The position numbers were made by a program, and so were the translations under genes. A stretch of DNA of 16,392 nucleotides from GCA-2728135 sp002728135. Lineage in GTDB: Bacteria; Pseudomonadota; Alphaproteobacteria; UBA828. Under the pieces are notes generated by a model, which was given only the letters and a program-made list of their open reading frames with translations, searched no databases and was not told the DNA's origin. The stretch spans positions 1 to 16,392 of the forward strand of contig CAXEND010000024.1 in assembly GCA_963997635.1 (NCBI GenBank), in the 5' to 3' direction. Shown here piece after piece: positions 1 through 8,047 of the stretch. How positions within the stretch are numbered: position 1 is the first letter of the stretch; every line of letters begins with the position of its first letter.

Positions 1-39
1 CATTTAAAGTGAGGCGGGATTTTAATTGGTGAACTTAGA

Positions 40-846
40 ATGAAATTTTACTATACACCCATAATTGGCTTAATATTTATGATTCTTTCTAGTTGTAATG
101 CCATAAATATATTTTCTGAAACAGAAGAAAATATTCTTGACAATAGCCTAGATTCGTCCTGGGCAAAGCAAGGCGAGAGTATTTCAAATCAAAGAAATAT
201 AAGACAAAGCCCAAACTTAATGCTTTTATCGGAAAAATTTATACCAAACAAAGTTAGCTACTTTCATCATGAAGGAACTAGGTCATCTCAAACTTATCAA
301 TCTTTCCTTGGAAGCGGTGTCTTATCTGAAACGCTAAGGGTCTCAACAAAACGGCCCTCTGATATTCTAGAACTACCCGATATAAAAGATCACGCTTTAT
401 ATTGGACAAAACTCTCTGGCAAGGCAATTAATTGGGGGAAAAAGCGTTATTACAATAGCAAATTCTCACCTGTGCACTTTAGAGCTGCGAGAGTTGGTTC
501 GAAAAAAACTGTTTGTGTTTTCTTTAATATGCCTTATGACATATCAAAACGTGATCATTTTGAACGACCTAAAGAAGCTATTTTTGGCTATTTTTGTATC
601 AAAGAAAAAAACATTGATCTTGCAAAAGTGAAAAATGTTTTTGATGGCTTCTCCTTCTCTGGAAAATCCGCCAGATCCTCAATTGGTCAGCTTTTTACAA
701 AAGCTGAGGATATTAATAATCAAGCAGTAAAATATTATTCCCAAAATGTTCAATATATAAGTGTTAATAATCCTGCACTTAAAGATTTTCCTTTAAATTT
801 AGTTCTAAGAATCGATATTACCGATAATGTCTTAAAAGCTGACTGA
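40..846 (+). CDS. Hypothetical lipoprotein, 268 aa
   Basis: The N-terminus is a lipoprotein signal peptide: a hydrophobic stretch (residues 7-16) ends in the lipobox LSSC with Cys19 as the predicted lipidated residue, so the mature protein should sit on a membrane facing the periplasm. The remaining 250 residues are soluble, with no further membrane segment. Two more cysteines (159 and 186) flank a stretch containing NMPYD and could form a disulfide. I recognise no family or catalytic motif. The start is supported by GGTGA at 28-32, seven bases before the ATG. It ends 27 bases before the crotonase-family gene on the same strand, so the two may be co-transcribed, but nothing links their functions. 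Upstream context lies outside the window. Confidence 0.75.
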   Translation: MKFYYTPIIGLIFMILSSCNAINIFSETEENILDNSLDSSWAKQGESISNQRNIRQSPNLMLLSEKFIPNKVSYFHHEGTRSSQTYQSFLGSGVLSETLRVSTKRPSDILELPDIKDHALYWTKLSGKAINWGKKRYYNSKFSPVHFRAARVGSKKTVCVFFNMPYDISKRDHFERPKEAIFGYFCIKEKNIDLAKVKNVFDGFSFSGKSARSSIGQLFTKAEDINNQAVKYYSQNVQYISVNNPALKDFPLNLVLRIDITDNVLKAD

Positions 847-872
847 ACAAAATAGATTTGATTAGGAAAGTT

Positions 873-1658
873 ATGATGGCACATGAAGACCTAATATTAG
901 AAAAGAAATCTTCGGTATGGTGGGTACGATTAAATAGACCTGGTCAACTAAACTCACTGAACAGATCTATATTAAATTCTTTCTCTGAAATTTTAGATAA
1001 ATTCCAAAACGATACGACTATTAAATGCCTAGTTATCACTGGAAACGGAAGGGCTTTTTGTGCTGGTGCTGATCTAAAAGAATTCCAAGAGTCCGGCAAA
1101 AAGGAAGACAAAGACGGTCAACAATTCTTAGATAAACTGGGTTTTGTTTTTAATAAAATTAGAAACTGTCAAAAACCCATTATTTGTGGCCTAAATGGTA
1201 TTACTATGGCTGGGGGGCTTGAGTTGGCAATGTGTTGCGATATAATTTTTGCTTCCGACAAAGCCAAAATTGGTGATGCCCACTCAAATTATGGAATCTT
1301 TCCAGGTGCTGGAGGCACAGCTGTCTTGCCTCAACGTATAGGTTCTCATAATGCAAAGTATATGCTTTTTTCAGGTAATGCTTTTTCTGCACATAGGTTA
1401 TACGAAATGGGACTAGTTCAGGAAGTTATAGAAGATAAACAACTAGAAAATCGACTCTCTGAATTTGCTGACCTTCTGTCTAAAAAAAGTGCCTTAACTC
1501 TCTCTGCGATGAAAGAGATGGCAGACCTATCCATAAATACTCCAATAACCTCCTCTCTAAAAATTGAACTTGAACTAGCAAGAAGACACAGTCAGTCAAA
1601 AGACATGCAAGAAGGTCTCAAAGCCTTCTCCGAAAAACGAAATCCAAAATTTAAATAA
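873..1658 (+). CDS. Enoyl-CoA hydratase/isomerase (crotonase) family protein
   Basis: This is a cytoplasmic crotonase-fold protein acting on an acyl-CoA thioester. Visible family motifs (numbered from ATG 873, 261 aa): the CoA/oxyanion-hole segment CAGADL (63-68), MAGGLELAM (112-120) and IFPGAGGT (142-149). Glu117 matches the first catalytic glutamate of rat enoyl-CoA hydratase (Glu144), but the second (Glu164) aligns with His137 in GDAHSNYG. A plain hydratase role is therefore uncertain; an isomerase, hydrolase or other crotonase reaction is possible. Start choice: the frame opens with TTG at 858, but AGGAAAG at 864-870 lies just upstream of ATG 873 and ATG 876, so one of these is the real start. 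No other beta-oxidation gene is nearby. It converges on hyuA. Confidence 0.9.
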   Translation: MMAHEDLILEKKSSVWWVRLNRPGQLNSLNRSILNSFSEILDKFQNDTTIKCLVITGNGRAFCAGADLKEFQESGKKEDKDGQQFLDKLGFVFNKIRNCQKPIICGLNGITMAGGLELAMCCDIIFASDKAKIGDAHSNYGIFPGAGGTAVLPQRIGSHNAKYMLFSGNAFSAHRLYEMGLVQEVIEDKQLENRLSEFADLLSKKSALTLSAMKEMADLSINTPITSSLKIELELARRHSQSKDMQEGLKAFSEKRNPKFK

Positions 1659-1719
1659 ATTCCACAAGAATGTTTACTTATAAGAAAACTAGCCAAAATT
1701 TCTATATGATTAGTTAGGG

Positions 1720-3774
1720 TTAAATACTTTTACCTTCTGATATCCGAAGAAAACCAAAATCATCAACTATCATTGACTGACCTGGATGAACTATTGTTGT
1801 GGAGGTTGCCTCTTCTATAATTATAGGACCATCAAGTTCGCATCCTGAGGGTAAACGATCTCTCAGATAAATTGCTGCCTCATGCCTGCCGTCTTCTAGA
1901 AAATTTACCATTCTTTTTCCAGCATGTGCATCTTCTATAGACCTGCTACCATTTGATAATTTTTTGACCTCAGGTCTTGGAACTGAAGCTGTTGCGGCAA
2001 GCCGGTATGTAACAAACTCTACAGGTGTATCTATAAGTTTAAATGTATAAGTTTTTTCATGGGTTTTATGGAATGAGTCTAAGATAGAATCAACGGACGA
2101 ACTATTAATATCTACTGGAACAGTAACAGAATGCTCTTGTCCCAGATATCTCAGGTCAATACCAAATTCAAAAGATATTGAAGTATTACCTATATCAGTA
2201 TCCGCACCGTAATGATCTGTAGCTTGTGACTTTAACTCATCAAGTATCAATTTTATCGTTTTATCACTCACATCTTCGGCTCTTTTTAAAACAGTTCTCA
2301 TAAAATCGCGGCGTGGTTCAGTTGCCAACATACCCCAAGCCGAAAACAACCCTGGGTATAAAGGAACTATAATACCCTTTACCCCTAACTCACGACCAAG
2401 AGGTGCACCATGCATTGCACCACCACCCCCTCCAACAACTAATGAAAACTCTCTAGGGTCATGTCCACGCTGAATTGACACTAGCTTTAAAGCATTTATC
2501 ATATTAGCCTCAGCAGTTCGAATAACTGCAACCGCTGCGTCTTCAATAGAATTATTAAGCCCATTAGCAATCTTCTGCATAGATGTTCTTGCTTTACCTA
2601 TGTCAAGGTCAAATTGACCACTAGCGAAGTTTTTTGGGTTTATCACTCCTGTAATTAGCTTTGCATCAGTAACAGTTGGCTCATTCCCTCCAAGTCCATA
2701 ACATGCTGGACCTGGATCTGCACCAGATGAAACTGGACCAACTTTCAACAAACCAGCTTTATCAAACCAAGCGATAGATCCCCCTCCTGCACCAATTTCA
2801 ACAATATCAACAATTGGAACCCGAACAGGATAACCAAATTGTGTGCGGGTATATTCAAGACGATAATCGGTTGTGACCTTAGGCTTTCCATCTTCTATAG
2901 TAGTACATTTAGCAGTTGTACCACCAATATCTAAGTAAATTACTTGGGGCTCACCACACAACTCACCAACTATTGCCGCTCCATTACACCCTGCTGCCGG
3001 GCCTGACTCCATAAGTGTTATAGGGTGTTCCTTGGCCCAATCAAAACTGGTGGTTCCACCATTTGACTGCATAGCAGCATATGGTGGCCTTACATTCGAT
3101 TTTTGTAACTCATTCTCCAAGCTACTAAAATATTTTTGAATAATTGGCTGAACATATGCATTAAGAACTGCCGTATTGGCACGCTCATATTCACGCCATT
3201 CTCTTGTTATTTCATAACTTGCAGTGATAGAAACATTGGGTAATTTTTTTCGTAAATATGTTGCAGTTTTTTCCTCATGCTCTGGGGCAGCATAACTATG
3301 CAAAAATTGGATCGCTATAGCCTCAACACCTTCCTCACGACAAACAGAAATTATAGAATCGAGGTCTTCCGTATTAAGGCCTACTAATTCTTCCCCAATT
3401 GAAGATACCCTCTCAGTCACCTCAAAACGTAAAAACCTAGGGACTATTGGTTCTTCTTTTTCAAAACGTAGATTATAGAGGTCAGGTCGGTTTCCCCGTT
3501 GAATCTCCAAAACATCCCTAAACCCAAATGTAGTTATTAGAGCAGTTTTAGCCCCTTTTCTTTCTGTTATTGCGTTAATAACAGTTGTACCGCCGTGAAC
3601 AAAGAAATTTACATCAGTTGTGCTAACACCCGAAAGTTCAATTGTGTTTATTACCCCTCGAGTTAAATCAGAGGGCGTTGTAAGTGATTTTGCGGTACCC
3701 AGATTACCTGTTATCTCATCAAAAAATACTAAATCTGTAAATGTCCCACCAATATCAGAAGCTACCCGAACCAT
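1720..3774 (-). CDS. hyuA: HyuA: hydantoinase/oxoprolinase family ATP-dependent subunit, 684 aa
   Basis: HyuA-type subunit of an ATP-dependent cyclic-amide hydrolase (N-methylhydantoinase A / 5-oxoprolinase family), expected to work with HyuB in the cytoplasm. Domains: Hydant_A_N over roughly 3-185, opening with the phosphate-binding DIGGTFTDLV (7-16); Hydantoinase_A over roughly 200-490, with a second actin/sugar-kinase-like loop DIGGTTAKC (282-290), EIGAGGGSIA (326-335), GADPGPACYG (351-360) and VVGGGGGAMHG (446-456); then a C-terminal domain. Full length for the family, with no internal stop. It starts one base after the hyuB stop (TAA-A-ATG), so translation is probably coupled. The exact substrate is not readable: hydantoins, 5-oxoproline, lactams and (in relatives) ketone carboxylation all occur in this superfamily. 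Confidence 0.93.
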   Translation of the reverse strand: MVRVASDIGGTFTDLVFFDEITGNLGTAKSLTTPSDLTRGVINTIELSGVSTTDVNFFVHGGTTVINAITERKGAKTALITTFGFRDVLEIQRGNRPDLYNLRFEKEEPIVPRFLRFEVTERVSSIGEELVGLNTEDLDSIISVCREEGVEAIAIQFLHSYAAPEHEEKTATYLRKKLPNVSITASYEITREWREYERANTAVLNAYVQPIIQKYFSSLENELQKSNVRPPYAAMQSNGGTTSFDWAKEHPITLMESGPAAGCNGAAIVGELCGEPQVIYLDIGGTTAKCTTIEDGKPKVTTDYRLEYTRTQFGYPVRVPIVDIVEIGAGGGSIAWFDKAGLLKVGPVSSGADPGPACYGLGGNEPTVTDAKLITGVINPKNFASGQFDLDIGKARTSMQKIANGLNNSIEDAAVAVIRTAEANMINALKLVSIQRGHDPREFSLVVGGGGGAMHGAPLGRELGVKGIIVPLYPGLFSAWGMLATEPRRDFMRTVLKRAEDVSDKTIKLILDELKSQATDHYGADTDIGNTSISFEFGIDLRYLGQEHSVTVPVDINSSSVDSILDSFHKTHEKTYTFKLIDTPVEFVTYRLAATASVPRPEVKKLSNGSRSIEDAHAGKRMVNFLEDGRHEAAIYLRDRLPSGCELDGPIIIEEATSTTIVHPGQSMIVDDFGFLRISEGKSI

Positions 3775-3775
3775 T

Positions 3776-5533
3776 TTAGCTGCCTACCTGATTTCTTAAT
3801 CTAGTGGTTGCTTCCCGGTCAATTTGATTTCCATTTATAACTACACCATAAGCATTTCGAGCCTGTTCAACAGTAATATATTCAGCAATTACCTCACCTA
3901 AAACATCATCAATAGGTCGTTCAAAGGGATTACCATAACCTCCCCCTCCACCTGTAACCATTCGAATAACATCACCCTTTTTCATTTTTGTAGTAGGTGC
4001 ACGAGATTTACGATTTGTTTCATTACCTGAGCTTAATTCAAAATAATTACATGATCCGTTTGACCCACCATTTTGAGCCCAAGGTTGTTCTATTGATCTT
4101 CCATAGCTTGCAGACAAAATCGTATCATCTGCGAGAATTTCATATTCTCTAATCGAACCATAACCTCCACGAAATTTTCCTGCACCAACACCACCTTCTA
4201 TATTTAGAGCGTATTGGTTTACTTTAACAGGGAATTTTGCCTCCAAAAGCTCAATGGAATAATTGAAAGTATCGCCATTAGTAATAGCACTAGTAACACA
4301 GTTTCCATTACGCTCGTCTGTTGCTCCCCAACCAACCATACTTGGTTCAATCATAACCCAGGGTTCTTTTCTTGTATTATCATAGCCTCCCAACACAGTA
4401 ACGCATAAGCTGTTTGCACTTCCCATACTAACTCTGTCAGGAGCTAACGGTGCCAGTGCTTTCCAGGCTAGTTCCGAAGCCTGACCAGTGCCCTCATAAT
4501 ACCATCCTACAGGTGCAGGTTTTGTAGCAGTAAAAACAGTCCCCTCAGGAGCAATAACCTTTAAAGGCCTGAACCAGCCCTCATTAGATGGAGCTTGTGG
4601 ATCAACTATAGCTTTAAATACTGTTTTTACAGCAGATATTAAAGCAGCACGAGAACAATTAACTGGACCTTGCAATTGTTTGCATGAACCTGAGTAGTCA
4701 AAAACAATCTCATCTCCACTTATTTTTACCTCGACCTCAGTAGGAAATCTCTCATTACATATACCATCACCATCGACCCAATCTTTTGCACAATAAATTC
4801 CATCTGGTAGTGCACGCACCGCTTCTCGACTTACTCTTTCACTTGTTTCAAGAATATGCAAAAAAGTTTCTGCAACTGAGTCGTCGCCATATTTATTACA
4901 AAGCTCAAGACAGCGTTTTTCAGCTATACGGACTGAGGCTAAAGAAGCGTTTAAATCGCCTAATGCCATCGTTGGAAGGCGAACATTATGTTCAATCATC
5001 TCAAAGACTGCATCCTGACGCTCTCCAGCTTTATAGATATGAATCCCTGGAAAGCATATACCTTCTTGAAACACTTCCGTAGAATCAGCTGGCAGAGATC
5101 CGGGGGCCTTGCCACCGACATCAGTCCAGTGAGAAATTGATATAGCAAATGCAAACAATTTTTCTTCAACAAATACCGGTTTAATTACTCCAACATCATT
5201 ATAATGAGTACCACCGATATATGGATTATTTAAAATAAATACATCTCCAGGTTGAATGTTCTTTCCAAATTTTTCCTTTATGGCATTAATTTGTATTGAG
5301 AACATGCCCGTAAAAACAGTGATTCCGTTTGTTTGGGCAACTAGTTCTCCATTCGGATCACAGAATCCACAAGCAAAATCTAGAACCTCGTATATTACCG
5401 GGCTCATACTACTTCTCATTAACACAAGGCCCATCTCATCTGCTATTGCAGTTAATTTACCTCGTATAATCTCACAAGTAACTATATCTGTTGTTACGAT
5501 TTTGTCGGTGTAGGGCTCTTCATTTATAACCAT
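3776..5533 (-). CDS. hyuB: HyuB: hydantoinase B/oxoprolinase family subunit, 585 aa
   Basis: Partner subunit of HyuA in an ATP-dependent cyclic-amide hydrolase. Family hallmarks: NNPYIGGTHYNDVGVIKPVF (102-121), a variant of the usual DPYxGGTHLPD motif; SHWTDVGGKAPGSLPA (134-149) followed by EVFQEG; and the C-terminal glycine-rich MVTGGGGGYGNPFERP (525-540). Full length for the family. The start is well supported: minus-strand GGGAG (5546-5542) lies eight bases before the ATG. It is the middle gene of a minus-strand operon, 28 bases after the MDR gene and one base before hyuA. The family assignment is firm; the substrate is unknown. Confidence 0.93.
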   Translation of the reverse strand: MVINEEPYTDKIVTTDIVTCEIIRGKLTAIADEMGLVLMRSSMSPVIYEVLDFACGFCDPNGELVAQTNGITVFTGMFSIQINAIKEKFGKNIQPGDVFILNNPYIGGTHYNDVGVIKPVFVEEKLFAFAISISHWTDVGGKAPGSLPADSTEVFQEGICFPGIHIYKAGERQDAVFEMIEHNVRLPTMALGDLNASLASVRIAEKRCLELCNKYGDDSVAETFLHILETSERVSREAVRALPDGIYCAKDWVDGDGICNERFPTEVEVKISGDEIVFDYSGSCKQLQGPVNCSRAALISAVKTVFKAIVDPQAPSNEGWFRPLKVIAPEGTVFTATKPAPVGWYYEGTGQASELAWKALAPLAPDRVSMGSANSLCVTVLGGYDNTRKEPWVMIEPSMVGWGATDERNGNCVTSAITNGDTFNYSIELLEAKFPVKVNQYALNIEGGVGAGKFRGGYGSIREYEILADDTILSASYGRSIEQPWAQNGGSNGSCNYFELSSGNETNRKSRAPTTKMKKGDVIRMVTGGGGGYGNPFERPIDDVLGEVIAEYITVEQARNAYGVVINGNQIDREATTRLRNQVGS

Positions 5534-5561
5534 TCACCAAACTCCCTTTCAGAATTAAGTT

Positions 5562-6557
5562 CTAAGTCGTCACTACAATTTTTCCTAACTGCTTATTTGA
5601 TTCCATATAACGGTGTGCGTCTTGAATTTTATCAAGTGGAAATACACTATCTATTATAGGGTCTAATTCTCCTGACTCAATCTGCTCAACAATAAATTCC
5701 TTTGCAGGATTAAGCTTCTTTGAATCAAGAACAAAATCTAGAACCTGATAACCAATTATTGATAACGATCTTGCAAGCATTGGCATAAGGGGATAATTGG
5801 TATTTCCTGGATACAAGGCACCATACTCAAAAATTTTTCCGTGATTTGCCATAGAATTACAAATTAAGTTTAATGCTGGTCCTGCAATAGGGTCGAAGGC
5901 TAAGTCAGCCCCTCTCCCATTTGTAATTTTTTTAACTTCATCTATCAGATCCTCTTCTTCAGTAACTATTACATGCTTTGCACCAAGTTTGTATAGGGTA
6001 GGTTTCTTAATATTGTTTCTAGTTACTGCAATAACTTCAGCACCGAGGAGCGTTACCAATTGTATTGCAGCTATTCCAACGCTACTACTGGCTGCAGTAA
6101 CAATTACAGTCTGACCAGACTTTAAATTCCCATAAGAAACCAAAGCCCCATATGCAGTTAAGTACTGCATCCAAATAGCTGCACCCTGAATCGGTGTTAA
6201 ACAAGAAGGATATTTTGAAAGAACCTCAGCAGGCACAATAGCACTTTCTCCATACACACCTTGATTTGTTTGAGATAGAGAAAACGAAGGGATTGTTGAT
6301 ACGATATCCCCAACTTTCCAACAACTTACATCATCTCCAACTAGGTCAATAACTCCGGCAGCCTCATATCCGAGTCTTGAAGGAAATTTTGGTTTTTCAT
6401 GATATATACCCTCTCTCAACATAACCTCGGCCCGATTAAGGCCAATCGCCTTAACATTAATCCTAACCTCATTTGGACCTGGATAAATATCTGAGACTTC
6501 GTCAACACACAGAACTTCCGGGCCACCAATCTTATGGAAGCGAACAATTCGAGACAT
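5562..6557 (-). CDS. Zinc-independent MDR oxidoreductase, quinone oxidoreductase-like, 331 aa
   Basis: Medium-chain dehydrogenase/reductase of the quinone oxidoreductase type, expected to use NADPH to reduce a quinone or an activated alkene in the cytoplasm. The GroES-like N-terminal domain contains GLNRAEVMLREG (39-50) and GYEAAGVI (63-70). The Rossmann domain carries AASSSVGIAAIQ (155-166) as nucleotide-binding loop. The catalytic-zinc Cys/His pattern and the structural-zinc cysteine cluster of alcohol dehydrogenases are absent. It is first in the operon with hyuB and hyuA and is divergent from the M20 gene. No Shine-Dalgarno is evident before its ATG, so translation may start from a short leader. 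Its catabolic role is unknown. Confidence 0.9.
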   Translation of the reverse strand: MSRIVRFHKIGGPEVLCVDEVSDIYPGPNEVRINVKAIGLNRAEVMLREGIYHEKPKFPSRLGYEAAGVIDLVGDDVSCWKVGDIVSTIPSFSLSQTNQGVYGESAIVPAEVLSKYPSCLTPIQGAAIWMQYLTAYGALVSYGNLKSGQTVIVTAASSSVGIAAIQLVTLLGAEVIAVTRNNIKKPTLYKLGAKHVIVTEEEDLIDEVKKITNGRGADLAFDPIAGPALNLICNSMANHGKIFEYGALYPGNTNYPLMPMLARSLSIIGYQVLDFVLDSKKLNPAKEFIVEQIESGELDPIIDSVFPLDKIQDAHRYMESNKQLGKIVVTT

Positions 6558-6663
6558 TGCAAATACTACTTATTTTAATAAACATCATGATTTATTATCA
6601 CTATACTCATAATTTAAAAAAACACATAAAAAGTTTAAACTTGAATATTTTATATTAATTCAT

Positions 6664-6692
6664 TTGATTGTTATTTTTTTTTAAAAAATAAT
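6664..6692 (+). promoter_or_regulatory. Candidate sigma-70 promoter for the M20 gene in a divergent intergenic region
   Basis: The 182-base AT-rich gap 6558-6739 separates the divergent MDR-hyuBA and M20 genes. On the plus strand TTGATT (6664-6669) and AATAAT (6687-6692) are spaced by 17 bases, matching 4/6 and 5/6 of the consensus. AAGG at 6729-6732 is seven bases before the M20 ATG. AT-rich DNA gives such matches by chance, so this is tentative. I saw no clear operator. Confidence 0.4.
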
Positions 6693-6739
6693 TTATCATC
6701 CTAAAAACTTAGAATTCAATTCCATAACAAGGTATAGAC

Positions 6740-7870
6740 ATGTCACATACTCCAACTGCAGTTGAAATTACTCAAGATATCGTTCGAATTGATACTAGAA
6801 ACCCTCCAGGACGAGAGGTAGAGTGTGCAGAATACTTGGGTAATCTTTTGTCAGATGCTGGCATACAGGTTGACTCATATGAGTTTGCAAAGAATAGAAC
6901 TAGTTTAATTGCCAGATTGAAAAGTAAAGGTACAAAGCCCCCCATATGCTTTGGTGGCCATATCGATGTAGTTCCATTGGGAACCAAAAAATGGTCCGTA
7001 GACCCTTTCGGAGCAGAAATTATTGATGGTAAGGTCTATGGTCGCGGCACTACAGATATGAAGGGTGGAATATCTGCATCTGTCCACGCCGCAATATCCG
7101 TCGCACCAGAAGTTGCAAAAGGTGAATCAGATGTTGTCCTTGCAATTTGTGCAGGGGAAGAAACAGGGTGTGAGGGTTCATTTTATCTAGGGGAAGTTGG
7201 TGCCCTTGGAGAAGCAGGAGCTGTAGTAATTTGCGAACCTACATCTAATTACCCCATTTTAGGGCATAAAGGTGCTCTATGGCTAAGAGTGGAGACAAAA
7301 GGGATTACAGCCCATGGATCCATGCCACAAGAAGGTGAAAATGCAATCTATAAAGCAGCAAGATCGGTTTCTAAACTTGAGGAATTCGACTTTAATGTTG
7401 CCCCACATGAGCTGCTAGGTAGTGCGACACTGAATGTTGGAATGATAACAGGCGGACAAAACCTTAACTCTGTTCCGGACCATAGTGAGTTCACCATAGA
7501 TATTAGAACATTACCCGATCAAGATCGAGGAGCCCTTCTTGATGGTATAAAAGGTTATCTAGGTGAAGAAAATGAAGTGTTAAGTTTAGTAAACGTCAGT
7601 GGCGTTCATACTTCCCACACAAATCCTTGGGTGAAAGAAGTTTTTGGTTTGATGGGGAACATACTGGAAGAAAATATTGTTCCTCGAGGAGCACCTTATT
7701 TTACTGATGCATCTGCTCTAACACCAGCGTATGGAAATCCACCAACTATTATACTTGGCCCTGGAGAAATGGAAATGGCTCACCAAACAGACGAATATTG
7801 CCCTGTAAATCATATAGAAAAAGCATCAGAAATTTATCAATTATTAATCCGTCGGTGGTGTAATCTATAA
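6740..7870 (+). CDS. M20 family metallohydrolase (ArgE/DapE type), 376 aa
   Basis: Binuclear zinc amidohydrolase/deacylase of the ArgE/DapE/aminoacylase group, cytoplasmic. The metal and catalytic residues are all visible: His74 with Asp76 in GGHIDVVPLG, Asp106 in GRGTTDMKGG (bridging), Glu140 (general base) and Glu141 in CAGEETGCEG, Glu166 in VICEPTSN, and His348 in MEMAHQTDEYCP. The dimerisation (lid) domain runs from about 180 to 290 and includes KGITAHGSMPQEG. Full length. It stands between hyuBA and the ABC importer, so a plausible job is cleaving an N-acyl or N-carbamoyl product released by HyuAB, but genuine DapE or ArgE activity is not excluded. A 17-bp tandem duplication begins inside its last codons. 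Confidence 0.92.
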   Translation: MSHTPTAVEITQDIVRIDTRNPPGREVECAEYLGNLLSDAGIQVDSYEFAKNRTSLIARLKSKGTKPPICFGGHIDVVPLGTKKWSVDPFGAEIIDGKVYGRGTTDMKGGISASVHAAISVAPEVAKGESDVVLAICAGEETGCEGSFYLGEVGALGEAGAVVICEPTSNYPILGHKGALWLRVETKGITAHGSMPQEGENAIYKAARSVSKLEEFDFNVAPHELLGSATLNVGMITGGQNLNSVPDHSEFTIDIRTLPDQDRGALLDGIKGYLGEENEVLSLVNVSGVHTSHTNPWVKEVFGLMGNILEENIVPRGAPYFTDASALTPAYGNPPTIILGPGEMEMAHQTDEYCPVNHIEKASEIYQLLIRRWCNL

Positions 7871-7890
7871 AGAGGTGTAATCTATAAAGA
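7857..7890 (+). repeat. Perfect 17-bp tandem duplication across the M20 stop codon
   Basis: The 17-mer GGTGTAATCTATAAAGA occurs at 7857-7873 and again immediately at 7874-7890 without mismatch. The first copy encodes the last residues of the M20 protein and its TAA stop (7868-7870); the second copy is non-coding. It looks like a simple tandem duplication by slippage. Confidence 0.95.
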
Positions 7891-7937
7891 AATGAATATA
7901 ATTAAAAATCAAGCTTGACGAATAGGCTCTGGTCTTT

Positions 7938-7967
7938 TTGACTAAAAGTCTGTTAACTGAGTAAATT
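7938..7967 (+). promoter_or_regulatory. Weak candidate promoter and inverted repeat upstream of the ABC importer operon
   Basis: The 177-base leader 7871-8047 has no gene. TTGACT (7938-7943) is followed after 18 bases by TAAATT (7962-7967); another TTGACG lies at 7915-7920 without a good -10. GTTAA (7952-7956) and TTAAC (7966-7970) form an inverted repeat around the proposed -10 and could be an operator. I found no purine-riboswitch-like sequence. Confidence 0.25.
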
Positions 7968-8034
7968 AACTAAACATGAAAATTTTGCTGGTGTTATATA
8001 TGTATGTTATTCAATTCATCAGCATTGTTCTAAT

Positions 8035-8042
8035 AGGGAGGG
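8035..8042 (+). promoter_or_regulatory. Strong Shine-Dalgarno deciding the binding-protein start
   Basis: AGGGAGGG ends five bases before ATG 8048. This makes ATG 8048, not the in-frame ATG 7976, the start of the binding protein. It is the strongest ribosome binding site in the window, fitting the high abundance needed for a periplasmic binding protein. Confidence 0.85.
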
Positions 8043-8047
8043 ATTTT

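Noticed and set aside
858..872. TTG 858 as start of the crotonase-family gene
   Set aside because: The Shine-Dalgarno AGGAAAG lies downstream of this TTG and is correctly placed for the ATGs at 873 and 876.
1659..1719. Intrinsic terminator between the convergent crotonase and hyuA genes
   Set aside because: Only a 5-bp AACTA/TAGTT stem with a long loop and no T-tract is present.
4786..5082. 98-codon plus-strand ORF inside hyuB
   Set aside because: It lies wholly antisense to a well-conserved HyuB coding region and shows no recognisable domain.
7976..8047. Upstream ATG 7976 as the start of the BMP binding protein
   Set aside because: AGGGAGGG directly precedes ATG 8048, and starting there gives a normal signal peptide; the longer form adds a second hydrophobic stretch ahead of it.
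7871..8047. Purine-type riboswitch in the leader of the BMP importer
   Set aside because: No conserved purine-aptamer junction sequences or paired arms are visible; only short AT-rich inverted repeats.
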